Positions 8,540 to 17,798 of a DNA stretch of 64,000 bases are shown here, piece after piece. A model generated the notes under the pieces. The model had not been told where the DNA came from, ran no database searches, and was given only the letters and a program-made list of their open reading frames with translations. Position 1 is the stretch's first letter; the number at the start of each line of letters is the position of its first letter. The stretch is from JAVBMP01 sp031552195 (GTDB lineage: Bacteria > Desulfobacterota > Desulfovibrionia > Desulfovibrionales > Desulfovibrionaceae), in assembly GCA_031552195.1 (NCBI GenBank), contig JAVBMT010000003.1:124001-188000 (forward strand), given 5' to 3'. Made by a program: the position numbers and the translations under genes.

Positions 8540-9298
8540 ATGGAATTTCTATCGGCCGTTACCGCTATGCCTTACTTCAACGAATTCCTCTGGTTTTCCT
8601 TCATGGTGTTCGACCTCAGCGTAACCGTTCTGGTTTACCGTTATTTCGGCAAGTCGGGCCTTTTCGCCCTGATACCGTTTAACCTGATCCTTTGCAATAT
8701 TCAGGTCTTGAAGCTGGTGAACCTGCTGGGCTTTGAGACCACCCTCGGCAATATTCTTTATACCAGCGTATTCCTGACCAGCAACATGCTTTGCGAGTTT
8801 CACGGCAAAAAAGCCGCCCGCACCGGCGTTTGCCTGGGCTTCGTCATGCTGGTCCTGAGCACGATATACATGCAGGTGGCCCTTCTGTATATCCCTTCGG
8901 CGCATGACACCATGCAGGCCACGCTTAGCGGCATTTTTTCCTTTTTGCCCCGCCTGGCTTTCGCCAGCCTTTGCGCGTACCTGGTTTCACAGCTGCATGA
9001 CGTCTGGGCTTTTCATTTCTGGCGCTCCAAAACCTCCGGCCGCCACCTATGGCTGCGTAACGGGGCCAGCACCCTGGTGAGCCAGTTTCTGGATTCGGCC
9101 ATTTTCTGCCTGTTGGCCTTTTACGGCGTTGAGGGCTTCCATGACGTGCTCGCGGAAATATTGTTCACGACATTTTTGTTCAAGGCCATAGTTTCCTGCC
9201 TTGACACCCCGTTCATATACCTGGCCCGCCTGGCGCACCGGGGGCGCGTCAAGGCGGGGTTGGAACGGGATGAGGCCGGCGCGGCGGAGCAGGCGTAA
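8540..9298 (+). CDS. Queuosine precursor transporter, YhhQ family
   Basis: 252 residues with about six hydrophobic helices. The block VSQLHDVWAFHFWR followed by LRNGASTLVSQFLDSAIF is diagnostic of the YhhQ/DUF165 family, which imports preQ0/preQ1 (or queuine in some bacteria) for queuosine in tRNA wobble positions. No preQ1 riboswitch fits into the 112 bases between it and the CDF start. No other queuosine gene is in the window. It converges on rlmH, with 17 bases between the stops. Confidence 0.87.
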   Translation: MEFLSAVTAMPYFNEFLWFSFMVFDLSVTVLVYRYFGKSGLFALIPFNLILCNIQVLKLVNLLGFETTLGNILYTSVFLTSNMLCEFHGKKAARTGVCLGFVMLVLSTIYMQVALLYIPSAHDTMQATLSGIFSFLPRLAFASLCAYLVSQLHDVWAFHFWRSKTSGRHLWLRNGASTLVSQFLDSAIFCLLAFYGVEGFHDVLAEILFTTFLFKAIVSCLDTPFIYLARLAHRGRVKAGLERDEAGAAEQA

Positions 9299-9315
9299 TT
9301 TTTTACCATCGCGTT

Positions 9316-9780
9316 CTATTCATGGTGATAGCCTGTGCCGCGCAAAATGCAGTCAGCGCGAAAAAGCTGTTCAAGCAGAACCACCCTGGCAAGTTCATGC
9401 GGCAGAGTGGCCGGGCCGAAGCTTAGCAATCGCCCGGCCTTTTGGCGCAATTCTTCGGAAAACCCGTAGGCGCCCCCTATTGCAAGGCAGGGAACAAGCC
9501 CTTTTTCACTTATATGTTGCAGGTAGCTGGCCAGTTCTTTTGAACTTAGCGCGTCGCCTCGTTCGTCAAGGGCGATAAGGAAGTCGGACGGGGTCAGCGC
9601 GGCGATGATTTTTTCGGCTTCCTGCGCATTTCTGGTTTCAACCGGTTCGGCCGAGCCGTCTCTTACCTCAATTTCTTCAAGTTTGCAGGACCGTTGCAAA
9701 CGCTGGCGGTAATGTTCAGCCGCATCGCGCCAGAATGGCGTTTTCAACCGGCCTACGGAAATGATCTTCAGTTTTTTCAT
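9316..9780 (-). CDS. rlmH: 23S rRNA pseudouridine(1915) N3-methyltransferase
   Basis: 154 residues, the usual RlmH length. SPOUT-fold features are clear: LIALDERGDALSSKELA in the centre, then LAIGGAYGFSEELR (SAM-binding knot) and a C-terminal LPHELARVVLLEQLFRA...GTGYHHE, the family signature. It methylates pseudouridine 1915 of helix 69 of 23S rRNA on the assembled 70S ribosome. It stands alone on the minus strand. Confidence 0.95.
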   Translation of the reverse strand: MKKLKIISVGRLKTPFWRDAAEHYRQRLQRSCKLEEIEVRDGSAEPVETRNAQEAEKIIAALTPSDFLIALDERGDALSSKELASYLQHISEKGLVPCLAIGGAYGFSEELRQKAGRLLSFGPATLPHELARVVLLEQLFRADCILRGTGYHHE

Positions 9781-10094
9781 GGGAGGACTATATCCCTAAA
9801 CCGCTTTGAAGGCAAAACAGCCGGGCGGGTTGGCCCGTGGCGGAACAAGATGTTTTTCATGAAAACAGCCGTATCATTCCGGGAATATTCCGGTTTTTAT
9901 GCCTTAAACGTTATGTGGATATTTAATCGCGGATAGCATATTGTAATGTTTAGTAAAAAGCTTTACTTTAAAATTTTCTCTGTTAATCTTCCTGAGAACT
10001 CTCCCGCGCAACCGCCGCATTGTCCGATTGGGCGGTTGAGTCGGCCTTGGCTGTATAATGTCGCGACTATGTAACTAAAGGAGAGCATATCAGG
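9781..10094. promoter_or_regulatory. Intergenic region with -10 of the TsaC-family gene
   Basis: 314 bases between divergent rlmH and the threonylcarbamoyl-AMP synthase gene. TATAAT at 10054-10059 is a good -10 without a clear -35. An inverted repeat AACCGCC...GGCGGTT (about 10013-10036) sits just upstream. The segment around 9880-9990 is AT-rich. No gene seen. Confidence 0.4.
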
Positions 10095-10730
10095 GTGAAT
10101 TCAATCGATTTGCCGGAAGCCTGCGAGGGCCTGAGAGCCGGAAAACTTCTTTTATACCCCACGGAAACCTTTTTCGCCATCGGCGGCGACGCCTTGAACC
10201 CCAAGGTCGTGCGAAAGGTATACACAGCCAAAAAACGCTTGAGCAGCTTCCCTTTGCCTGTTATTATCGGCGAAACGGTTCAGCTCAAGTCTATCATTTT
10301 AAATCCCGGCTACGTACTGAACGAACTTATCGCGGCGTTTTGGCCCGGCCCTCTTACGGTACTCTGCCCGGTGGCCCCGGGGGTTCCCGGTCTGCTCACC
10401 TGCGGTTCCGGTAAAATTGCCGTGCGCATTCCGCACCACCCGGCGGCGCGTGAGCTTTGCCTTCAGTTCGGAGGCCCGATAATTTCCTCAAGCGCTAACC
10501 TTAGCGGCAATGAGGCTTCGGTTACGGCGGAAGGCGTCGATAAGGAACTGCTGGACCATGTGGCCGGAATATATGACCCGCCTGTCAGTCCGGATTTTCT
10601 GCCTAAGGGCGGTTTGCCGTCAACCATTGTGGAACCTTTGGATAAAAACGCCATGTGTCTGCGCTTGATACGTCCGGGCGCCGTTTCGCGCGAGCGGCTG
10701 AAGGCCGCCGGGTTCACCTGCGTGGAATAG
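10095..10730 (+). CDS. L-threonylcarbamoyladenylate synthase, Sua5/YciO/YrdC family
   Basis: 211 residues from GTG 10095; AAGGAG lies about 11 bases upstream, rather far, but no better start is seen. Family motifs: YPTETFFAIGGDA near residue 20, the lysine-rich YTAKKR, FWPGPLTVL, VRIPHHPAARELC and GPIISSSANLSGNE. It makes threonylcarbamoyl-AMP from threonine, bicarbonate and ATP for t6A37 of tRNA. The partner TsaD is encoded 19 kb away at 29494. YciO paralogues look alike, but the presence of TsaD and the full motif set favour TsaC function. Confidence 0.85.
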   Translation: MNSIDLPEACEGLRAGKLLLYPTETFFAIGGDALNPKVVRKVYTAKKRLSSFPLPVIIGETVQLKSIILNPGYVLNELIAAFWPGPLTVLCPVAPGVPGLLTCGSGKIAVRIPHHPAARELCLQFGGPIISSSANLSGNEASVTAEGVDKELLDHVAGIYDPPVSPDFLPKGGLPSTIVEPLDKNAMCLRLIRPGAVSRERLKAAGFTCVE

Positions 10731-10749
10731 CCCGGCGCACCGGAGCTGC

Positions 10750-13700
10750 GTGGGGGGTTGTTTGAGTTTTCAGGATATAGTCAGGGCGCTTTCCGCTCCG
10801 GATATTCCGGGCGGAGGCCACGTTTCCGCCAAAATTACCCATTCCGGCCGCGCGACCGCGGCCCGGCTTGCCGTCGCCCTTGCCAGCAACGGCAAGCACC
10901 CGGTGATATTATGCCGCGATTCAGCCGAACTGGCTGAATTTCGCGGCTTGCTCACTCTTTTCGGCCCAAGCTATTCCGCGCAGGACATTACGCCGTCCGT
11001 CCCCATGTGGGAACACGGCGCGGCAAGCCTGCCAGGCCACCCACTAAGCCGCCACGGCAAGGGCTCGACCTCCGACCGTATCGCGGCCATGTACAGCCTG
11101 CATAAAAGATCGGCCCGCTGCACACTGGTTGCGGCGGAAAATTTTCTTCTGCGCTTTTTCCCCCTTAACACCTTCGAAAACCTGGAATTGACCCTGGGCA
11201 AGGGAACGGAAATTCCCAGGGATATGCTCTTGGACCAACTGGCGGAATGGGGATACAGCCGCGTTCCCATGGTCAGCGCTCCGGGAGAAATGGCCGTGCG
11301 CGGCGATATTGTCGACGTGTATTGCCCCGGATACCCCAAGCCGTTGCGGTTTGAATTTTTTGACGAACTTTTGGAAGACATTCGCGTTTTTGATCAGGCC
11401 AGCCAGCGCTCGGTGGCGGAGCTGTCCGAGGCCACCTTGCTGCCGGTAAGCGCCGTTTCACCCTCGTTGAAGAGCAAGGCGCTGGATTGGTGGGAAAGGC
11501 TGGCCGGGCAGGGACTTATAGCCGAGCGGGATTTGAAGGCTTTTGCCGCCGCCTTGGATGAAAACGGCCCGGCGGTAAGCATAGAGCGTTACTTTTCCGG
11601 CAAAAAAAGCAGGTTGTCCGGCGCGCTCATCGGCGCATGCTATGAAAATTCCTCCCTGCTGGAAGAATGGCTTCCGGCAAACAGCGTATTTCTGCTGCCG
11701 GGCGAGCTTGATCTGGCTCAAACCCTGGAAGAGGCCGCGCAGTTCTGGTATGGCTACCTGGAAAAACAGGCGGAAGAGAGTTTCCGCCAGCCCCGGTCTA
11801 TGGTCATGCGCACCCCGGCGGAGGCCCTTTCCATGCTTCAGGGCCGCAGGCGGGTTTATTTTGAAGACCTGCATATCGGAATCGCCAGCCAGGGTGAAGA
11901 ATTGCCCGAACGCCCCCTGCACGCCTTTCAGGATGTTTTTTCCAAACCGGCTGAACTGGAGCGGCCCTGGCACACCCTGGTGGCGGCCATGCATGAATGG
12001 TCGCGCGGAAAGAACCAGGTTTTGCTGAGTTTTTCCTCCGGCCGGAGCCGTGACAAGTTCCTGAACCTGGCGGCCCAGGACGGCATAAAACCGCATTTGC
12101 GCTATCAGGACGGCCCTGGCGGGCTTTACGCCCTGGTGTCTCCTTTCCGGCGCGGCGCGGCGCTTGGCTGGGATTCCACGCTCATTCTGGGCGAAGACGT
12201 CATACAGCCGCGAAGCGGGCGCTCCCAGCGGCCATCGTCCGAAGCCTTCAAGGGGCTTGACCGTTATGACGACTTGCAGCCCGGCGACCACCTTGTGCAC
12301 CGCGACTACGGCATAGCCGCCTTTGGCGGCTTGCACCACCTGAATATGGGCGGGGTGGAGAACGATTACCTTTTATTGCTCTATTCCGGCGATGACCGCC
12401 TTTATTTGCCGGTTGACCGCCTCGGGCTGATTCAAACCTTTAAAACGGGCGAAGCCGGCCCGGTGGCGCTGGACAAGCTGGGCGGAAGCAAGTGGCTGTC
12501 CAGTAAAGAAAAGGCGCGCAAGGCTATTGAGCAGATTGCGCAGGACCTTGTGGAAATGTATGCCTACCGCAAAGTCGCCAAAGGTTTCCGCTATGGCCCC
12601 CCGGATGAAATGTTTCGTGAATTCGAGGCCTCTTTCGGCTTTGAGGAAACGCCAGACCAGGCCAGGGCCATTGAAGAGGTGCTGGCCGACATGGAGAAGC
12701 CGGAGCCGATGGACAGGCTGATTTGCGGCGACGTGGGGTTCGGCAAAACCGAAGTGGCTCTGCGGGCGGCTTTCCGGGCCGCCCTGGAGGGCAGGCAGGT
12801 GGCCCTGCTTTGCCCGACTACGGTTCTGGCCGAGCAGCATTATCAGACTTTCCGGGCGCGCCTGGCCGGTTTTCCGGTCAACGCGGGGCTGCTTTCTCGC
12901 TTCGTGCCCAGGCAGAAGCAGAAAGAGGTGCTTGAAGCCGCCGCCAAGGGGCATATTGATATTTTGATAGGCACGCACCGCATTCTTTCCGGCGACGTTT
13001 CCATGCCCAACCTGGGCTTGCTGATTCTGGACGAGGAACAGCGCTTCGGGGTGCGGCACAAGGAAAAGCTCAAACAACTGCGCAAGAACGTTGATGTGCT
13101 TACCCTCAGCGCCACGCCCATTCCGCGTACCTTGCAGCTCTCCATGTCCGGCGTGCGCGAGCTTTCGGTAATTGAAACCGCCCCGCTTGACCGCAAGCCT
13201 GTGGCCACCACCCTGATGAACCGCGACGACGCGGCCCTGAAACAGATTATTGAAAGGGAACTGGCGCGTGAAGGGCAGGTTTTCTGGGTTTACAACCGCG
13301 TGCAGGGTCTGGAACGGACGGCGGAATATGTGCGCAAGCTTTGCCCGCAGGCCCGCGTCGGCATGGCGCACGGGCAAATGGGCGAAAAAGAGCTGGAAGA
13401 AAGCATGCGCCGTTTCTGGCACGGCGAGCTTGACGTGCTGGTATGCACGGCCATAATAGAATCAGGGCTGGATTTTCCCCGCGCCAACACTTTGGTTGTC
13501 GACCAGGCGCAATTGTTCGGCCTGGGCCAGCTTTACCAGCTGCGCGGGCGGGTTGGGCGCTCCGACCGGCAGGCCTTCGCCGTTTTCATCACGCCGGACG
13601 TTGACGCGCTGCCGGAAATAACCCGCCGCCGCTTGCGTATTATTCTTGACATGGATTACCTCGGGGCCGGTTTTCAGGTCGCCATGGAAGACCTGCGCCT

Positions 13701-14271
13701 GCGCGGGGCGGGAAACATTCTGGGCGAATCGCAAAGCGGGCACATGAACCGCATCGGGCTTGACCTGTTTTTGGAAATGCTGGAAGAAGAAGTCGCCAAA
13801 ATGCGGGGAAAACCCCTGCAGGAAGTGGTGGAGACAGAAATAAACCTTGGCGTTGTGGCGCATATTCCGGAAGAATATATTGCGGATTCCGGGGAAAGGC
13901 TGCGTTATTACAAGGCCCTTTCCTCCGCCGTGAGCGCTATGGCGCAGCAGGAACTCGAACTTGAGCTGCGCGACCGCTTCGGTGCTTTGCCGGAAGCCCT
14001 GGAGAACTTTCTGGCGGTGTTGCGTTTCAAGCGCAACATTTCCAGCCTAGGGGCGCTGAAAGCCGATATTTTCGCCGACAGGGTACGTCTGTTTTTCCAT
14101 GAAAAGCTCAATTCGCTTGATCCGTTGCGGCTGGTCGCCTGGGCCGGAACCCAGAAAGACCGGGTTCGCCTGCACCAGCCGGCCGGGCTGGAAGCGCGCC
14201 TCAACGGCTTGAATATGACGGAAAAGCTTGCCGCCCTGCAAGAAGAACTGAACGGCCTTTGCCGGGAATAA
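10750..14271 (+). CDS. mfd: Transcription-repair coupling factor Mfd
   Basis: 1173 residues, normal for Mfd. In order: UvrB-like N-terminal region, RNA-polymerase-interacting domain near 512 (GDHLVHRDYGIAAFGG), helicase domain 1 with Walker A GDVGFGKTE near 659 and Walker B DEEQ near 760, SATPIPRTL, helicase domain 2 with the RecG-like motif RGRVGRSDRQ near 931, and the C-terminal D7 domain. It dislodges stalled RNA polymerase and recruits UvrA. The start is GTG 10750 (GGAG just upstream); TTG 10762 after GGGGGG is an alternative four codons in. The surA-like gene follows after 4 bases. Confidence 0.95.
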   Translation: MGGCLSFQDIVRALSAPDIPGGGHVSAKITHSGRATAARLAVALASNGKHPVILCRDSAELAEFRGLLTLFGPSYSAQDITPSVPMWEHGAASLPGHPLSRHGKGSTSDRIAAMYSLHKRSARCTLVAAENFLLRFFPLNTFENLELTLGKGTEIPRDMLLDQLAEWGYSRVPMVSAPGEMAVRGDIVDVYCPGYPKPLRFEFFDELLEDIRVFDQASQRSVAELSEATLLPVSAVSPSLKSKALDWWERLAGQGLIAERDLKAFAAALDENGPAVSIERYFSGKKSRLSGALIGACYENSSLLEEWLPANSVFLLPGELDLAQTLEEAAQFWYGYLEKQAEESFRQPRSMVMRTPAEALSMLQGRRRVYFEDLHIGIASQGEELPERPLHAFQDVFSKPAELERPWHTLVAAMHEWSRGKNQVLLSFSSGRSRDKFLNLAAQDGIKPHLRYQDGPGGLYALVSPFRRGAALGWDSTLILGEDVIQPRSGRSQRPSSEAFKGLDRYDDLQPGDHLVHRDYGIAAFGGLHHLNMGGVENDYLLLLYSGDDRLYLPVDRLGLIQTFKTGEAGPVALDKLGGSKWLSSKEKARKAIEQIAQDLVEMYAYRKVAKGFRYGPPDEMFREFEASFGFEETPDQARAIEEVLADMEKPEPMDRLICGDVGFGKTEVALRAAFRAALEGRQVALLCPTTVLAEQHYQTFRARLAGFPVNAGLLSRFVPRQKQKEVLEAAAKGHIDILIGTHRILSGDVSMPNLGLLILDEEQRFGVRHKEKLKQLRKNVDVLTLSATPIPRTLQLSMSGVRELSVIETAPLDRKPVATTLMNRDDAALKQIIERELAREGQVFWVYNRVQGLERTAEYVRKLCPQARVGMAHGQMGEKELEESMRRFWHGELDVLVCTAIIESGLDFPRANTLVVDQAQLFGLGQLYQLRGRVGRSDRQAFAVFITPDVDALPEITRRRLRIILDMDYLGAGFQVAMEDLRLRGAGNILGESQSGHMNRIGLDLFLEMLEEEVAKMRGKPLQEVVETEINLGVVAHIPEEYIADSGERLRYYKALSSAVSAMAQQELELELRDRFGALPEALENFLAVLRFKRNISSLGALKADIFADRVRLFFHEKLNSLDPLRLVAWAGTQKDRVRLHQPAGLEARLNGLNMTEKLAALQEELNGLCRE

Positions 14272-14275
14272 TGCC

Positions 14276-15244
14276 ATGTTTGCCGAAAAACGTAAAATTC
14301 TCCTGTCGCTCTTGCTGTTGTCCATTTCAGTTTTCAGCGGCTGCGACAACAGCCTCCTTGCGCAGAAAACTCCGGGCGAGGTGGCGCGGGTGAACGGATC
14401 TCCCATTACCCTGAAACAGCTTAACGCCATGCGCGACAGCATGCTGACCAGCCAGGGCGGCGAGCAGATGCTGGCTCTTGAAGCGGTTCGCCAGTCTTAC
14501 GGCCGCCAGCTTGCCAACCTTATAGTGCAGGAACTGGTCATTCAGCAGCTCGGCAAAAAAAATATGGGCGTAACCCCGGAGGAGCTGGCTGCGGAAGAGG
14601 CGCTTGTGCGGGCCGATTACAACCAGGAGGATTTCGAGCGTTTTCTGCTGGAAGAAAGCATTGACCTTGAAACCTGGCGTGAAATGCTTCTGCGCCGGGT
14701 TTCAATGAACAAATTTCTGGCTACACAGATACGGCCCCAGGTGGAAATTACCCCGGAAGAGGCCGAACATTATTACATCATCCACCAAAGCGAATTCGAG
14801 CTGCCGGAGCGGTATGGGTTCATGCGTTTCAGCGGCGCGGGCAAAGACGGAGTGGGCGGAGCCGCCAAGCGCTATCAGCAGATTTTTTCCGTCACGGACG
14901 TGAGGGAAAATTACCCGGAAGTACAGTTGCATACCGTGCGTATGGCTAAAGAACGCCTGGCCCCGGAGTTTATATCGGCCCTGGAAAAACTGAAAGTGGG
15001 GCAGATCAGCCCGGTGTTCGCTTACGGGGGGGAATATGTGGTCCTGCTGCTTACGTCCCGGGAGGCCGGCACGCTTATGAACAGGGCCGAGGCCTTTCCG
15101 TTGATAGAAAACATGCTGCTTGAGGAAAAGATGCAAGGCGTTTTCAGCGAATGGCTTGAAAAAACCCTGAGCAAGGCGGATATCAGCGTTTCAGCCCACC
15201 TGATTACGAAAAATCCTGCGGATCAGCCTGTTTCTCAACCCTGA
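14276..15244 (+). CDS. SurA-like periplasmic chaperone lipoprotein with PpiC-type domain
   Basis: 322 residues. The signal peptide ends in lipobox VFSGC, so it is a lipoprotein. EVARVNGSPITLKQLN and NLIVQELVIQQLGK match the SurA N-terminal chaperone fold. The later part (VRENYPEVQLHTVRMAKERLAPEFISALEKLKVGQ; split here by family convention) resembles a parvulin domain, with FAYGGEYVVLLL as its closing strand. It probably chaperones outer-membrane proteins in the periplasm. Coupled to mfd (4-base gap), a common order in Desulfovibrio. It overlaps the convergent YjbR gene by 10 bases. Confidence 0.8.
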   Translation: MFAEKRKILLSLLLLSISVFSGCDNSLLAQKTPGEVARVNGSPITLKQLNAMRDSMLTSQGGEQMLALEAVRQSYGRQLANLIVQELVIQQLGKKNMGVTPEELAAEEALVRADYNQEDFERFLLEESIDLETWREMLLRRVSMNKFLATQIRPQVEITPEEAEHYYIIHQSEFELPERYGFMRFSGAGKDGVGGAAKRYQQIFSVTDVRENYPEVQLHTVRMAKERLAPEFISALEKLKVGQISPVFAYGGEYVVLLLTSREAGTLMNRAEAFPLIENMLLEEKMQGVFSEWLEKTLSKADISVSAHLITKNPADQPVSQP

Positions 15245-15603
15245 CCATTCTGAATTTCCGCGCGTTTTTTCCGGGAAAGGGTTGCAAGCACACGCGCGTA
15301 TGATTCATCAATCATCTCTTTAAAAGCTTTCGCCGGAACTCTTCCGTCCAGATACACCGAAACCCAGTGCAGCTTGTTCATGTGGTAGGCGGGGATCACG
15401 TCCGGGAAATAGTCCAGGCGCATCAGCGCGCCGTAATCCGGCTGCATTTTGAGGTTCACGATCTCCCGGCCGCTTTTGTCATGGAAGCGCAGAACGAAAA
15501 TTTTTCCTCCCACCAGGTACAGGTCAGCTTTCCATGAATCTTTATGTTCCTTACAACAGCCCGGTTTGGCAGAGCAATAGGCGTCAAGCCAGCGGCAGTT
15601 CAT
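15235..15603 (-). CDS. MmcQ/YjbR family protein
   Basis: 122 residues, the usual size of the YjbR double-wing fold family. Key stretches are CKEHKDSWKADLYLVGGKIFVL, NLKMQPD, and MNKLHWVSVYLDGRVP followed by IDESYARV, all typical. Members are called DNA-binding from structure; no pathway is established. The N-terminus is cysteine-rich (C3, C10, C16, C17). It is convergent with and overlaps the end of the SurA-like gene, and lies downstream of the agmatinase gene on the same strand. Confidence 0.85.
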   Translation of the reverse strand: MNCRWLDAYCSAKPGCCKEHKDSWKADLYLVGGKIFVLRFHDKSGREIVNLKMQPDYGALMRLDYFPDVIPAYHMNKLHWVSVYLDGRVPAKAFKEMIDESYARVLATLSRKKRAEIQNGQG

Positions 15604-15649
15604 ATCGGCTCCGTTACCGGCCGCGCGATGCCAGCCTGGTTCCTTTCGG

Positions 15650-16525
15650 TCAATTTACGCCGGCCAGTCCCATCAGTTCATAGCAGAGGCGGGCGGCGGT
15701 GTAAGAGGGCGCTGTAAGGCCGGGCAGGGGCGCAAGCTCCACCACGTCAAGCCCGATCATTTCGCGGCCGCGCAGCAGGCGTTCCGCCAGGTTAAGCGCT
15801 TCCCACCAGCCCAGTCCGCCCGGCTCCGGGGTTCCTGTGGCCGGCATGATGGAGGAATCGAGCGCGTCAACGTCAAAGCTGAGGAAGACCTTGGCCGGAA
15901 AATCTTCCGGCAGGGCGGCCTCACGGAAAAGTTCCGGCGCGGCGGCCAACTCCCTGGCGTCCAGATGGCGGATGTTTTTCGCCCGGCGGTAATTTTCCTC
16001 TTCCTCGCAAAGGCTGCGCACGCCGACCTGAAACAGCGGCAGGCCGAGGTCGGCCGTGGCCCGGTGCATGACGGAGGCGTGGCTGTAAATGCTGCCTTCA
16101 TATTCCGGCCTGAGGTCGGCGTGCGCGTCAAAGTGCAGAATTCCGAAGGAACTGTGGCGTTTTTTCAAGGCGCGCAAGCTGCCCAGGGTCAGGCTGTGCT
16201 CTCCGCCCAAAATGACCGGCAGGCTTTTCCCGTTACGGCAATCCAGAGCTTTCAAAACGGCTTCTTCCAGGCGTTGAAAGACCTCTTCCGGCAGTCCGCC
16301 GCAGTCGACAGCGGGCCAGGTGTAAATTCCCGCCCGGCCGTGGCTGCCGCGTCCAGTCCAGAGTTCGAGCTGCCAGGAAGCGTCCAGAATGGCCTGCGGG
16401 CCTTCGGCCGTGCCGGTTCCATAGGAAACGCTGGCTTCATAGGGCATTGGAATAACGTGAAAAAAACATTCACCGGCCGGGGAATAAGGAACTTCAGAGG
16501 CTAAAAAGCGTTGCTGCGCGTTCAT
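15650..16525 (-). CDS. speB: Agmatinase (ureohydrolase family)
   Basis: 291 residues. The two-manganese site is complete: GGEHS, DAHADLR (FDAHADLRPEY) and SFDVDALDSS. It hydrolyses agmatine to putrescine and urea in the cytoplasm. Agmatinase is favoured over arginase or formiminoglutamase by the overall sequence (YGTGTAEGPQAIL). No arginine decarboxylase is in the window. A membrane-fused aminopropyltransferase-like protein is encoded 1.7 kb away, so polyamine metabolism is a reasonable setting but not proven. Confidence 0.88.
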   Translation of the reverse strand: MNAQQRFLASEVPYSPAGECFFHVIPMPYEASVSYGTGTAEGPQAILDASWQLELWTGRGSHGRAGIYTWPAVDCGGLPEEVFQRLEEAVLKALDCRNGKSLPVILGGEHSLTLGSLRALKKRHSSFGILHFDAHADLRPEYEGSIYSHASVMHRATADLGLPLFQVGVRSLCEEEENYRRAKNIRHLDARELAAAPELFREAALPEDFPAKVFLSFDVDALDSSIMPATGTPEPGGLGWWEALNLAERLLRGREMIGLDVVELAPLPGLTAPSYTAARLCYELMGLAGVN

Positions 16526-16612
16526 ATCTGCTATACTTTGCCTGAAAAGGATTTACTGTTTATTGCCGAAACATTAGTAACCCAGGGACATTGCCCTGTA
16601 CAGGACAAATTT

Positions 16613-17089
16613 ATGGGCTTGGAAATAGAGCGCAAGTTTTTGCTTGCCGGAGACGGCTGGCGCGAACTGTCCACCAAAAGCGTTGTCTGCCGGCAGGGCT
16701 ACCTGTCTTTCGGGCCTCCTGCCACGGTGCGCGTGCGCCTGATGGAAAACGAGGCCTTCCTGAATATAAAAAGCGCCAAAGACGGGATAATGCGGACGGA
16801 ATTCGAATATCCGGTTCCGGCGGAAGAAGCCGGGCAAATGCTGAAAGAAATGCTGCAGGGCGGCATTGTTGAGAAAATACGCCATTTCGTGCCTTTTTGC
16901 GGGCATGTGTGGGAAATAGACGAATTCACGGGCGAGAACGCCGGTCTGTTGATCGCTGAAATAGAGCTGAAAAGTCCGGAAGAAGATTTTTCAAGGCCGG
17001 AATGGCTGGGGGCTGAAGTCAGCTCCGACCGGCGTTATTATAACACCTGGCTGGCTCAAAACCCTTACACGCTTTGGAGTAAAGGCTAA
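16613..17089 (+). CDS. CYTH-domain protein (triphosphate tunnel metalloenzyme)
   Basis: 158 residues from ATG 16613, with CAGGA upstream; the start is decided by the family's N-terminal EIERKFLL (residues 3-10), which must be near the beginning. Further CYTH features: RQGYLSFG, VRVRL, FLNIKSA, EFEYPVP, IVEKIRHFV, WEIDEF and LIAEIELKSPEE. Single-domain bacterial members usually hydrolyse inorganic triphosphate or a nucleoside triphosphate with Mg2+ or Mn2+; a few are class-IV adenylate cyclases. Substrate cannot be told from sequence. Confidence 0.85.
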   Translation: MGLEIERKFLLAGDGWRELSTKSVVCRQGYLSFGPPATVRVRLMENEAFLNIKSAKDGIMRTEFEYPVPAEEAGQMLKEMLQGGIVEKIRHFVPFCGHVWEIDEFTGENAGLLIAEIELKSPEEDFSRPEWLGAEVSSDRRYYNTWLAQNPYTLWSKG

Positions 17090-17173
17090 AGCCCTTATTG
17101 CCGTGGTGGTATTTCGAAGCCTGTTGCGGGCTGTTTGCAAGCATAAGCTTATTGTGCCAAGCCGGATCCTGTT

Positions 17174-17218
17174 AGAAAAGGCGGTCTTCCCCGTTTTCCG
17201 GGAAAAACCGCCTTTTCT
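17174..17218. terminator. Terminator between CYTH gene and mscL
   Basis: AGAAAAGGCGGT (from 17174) pairs with ACCGCCTTTTCT (to 17218), with an inner TTCCC/GGGAA stem. It lies between convergent genes and has T-rich outer arms on both strands, so it likely ends transcripts from both sides. Confidence 0.85.
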
Positions 17219-17256
17219 CGTTTCGCCTGCGGCGCTGAAATTCGCGATTCAGTGGC

Positions 17257-17712
17257 CTATTCGAGATTCGAGGTGCAGTTGGGGCAGCGCACGGCCTTTA
17301 CCGGAATTTTGCTTGCGCAGAAAGGGCATTCCTTGGTCTTGGGGGCGTTAATGTCTTCGCCCGCAGCCGCGCGCAGCTGATTTATGCCTTTCACCAGCAT
17401 GAACACAGCGAGGGAGACAATGACGAAGCTGATGCCGACGTTTACGAATACCCCGAAGTTTACGGTAACCGCGCCGGCTTTTTGGGCCGCTTCAAGCGTG
17501 GGGTAGGGGCCGGCAATCTTGCCTTCGTGCAGCACAAGAAAAATATTGGAAAAGTCAACACGGCCCAAGAGCATGCCCAAAGGGGGCATGAGGATGTCTT
17601 TAACCAGAGAGTCGACGATTTTTCCAAAAGCCGCGCCGACAACAATGCCAACGGCCATGTCTATGGCGTTGCCCTTTATCGCGAACTCTCTGAATTCTTT
17701 TATCAGACCCAT
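17257..17712 (-). CDS. mscL: Large-conductance mechanosensitive channel with C-terminal zinc ribbon
   Basis: 151 residues from ATG 17712; the family start MGLIKEFREFAIKGNAIDMA decides it. TM1 contains the gate glycines (VGIVVGAAFGKIVDSLVKDI) and TM2 is FGVFVNVGISFVIVSLAVFM. It opens under membrane tension to release osmolytes. After the cytoplasmic helix the last ~25 residues hold C129-x2-C132...C143-x2-C146 (CPFC...CPNC), a zinc-ribbon pattern absent from the classical 136-residue E. coli protein. Transcribed alone, 86 bases after infA on the same strand. Confidence 0.92.
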   Translation of the reverse strand: MGLIKEFREFAIKGNAIDMAVGIVVGAAFGKIVDSLVKDILMPPLGMLLGRVDFSNIFLVLHEGKIAGPYPTLEAAQKAGAVTVNFGVFVNVGISFVIVSLAVFMLVKGINQLRAAAGEDINAPKTKECPFCASKIPVKAVRCPNCTSNLE

Positions 17713-17798
17713 CTGTTTGCCCTTGCGCCTCAATATTTATTCTTTACGCCGATTATACGGGCGCTTTCCGGCGGCGACGCCGGGCAGGCCCGGAAAAT

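Noticed and set aside
12373..13422. 349-codon minus-strand open frame inside mfd
   Set aside because: Lies under the Mfd helicase domains, with no ribosome site or domain.
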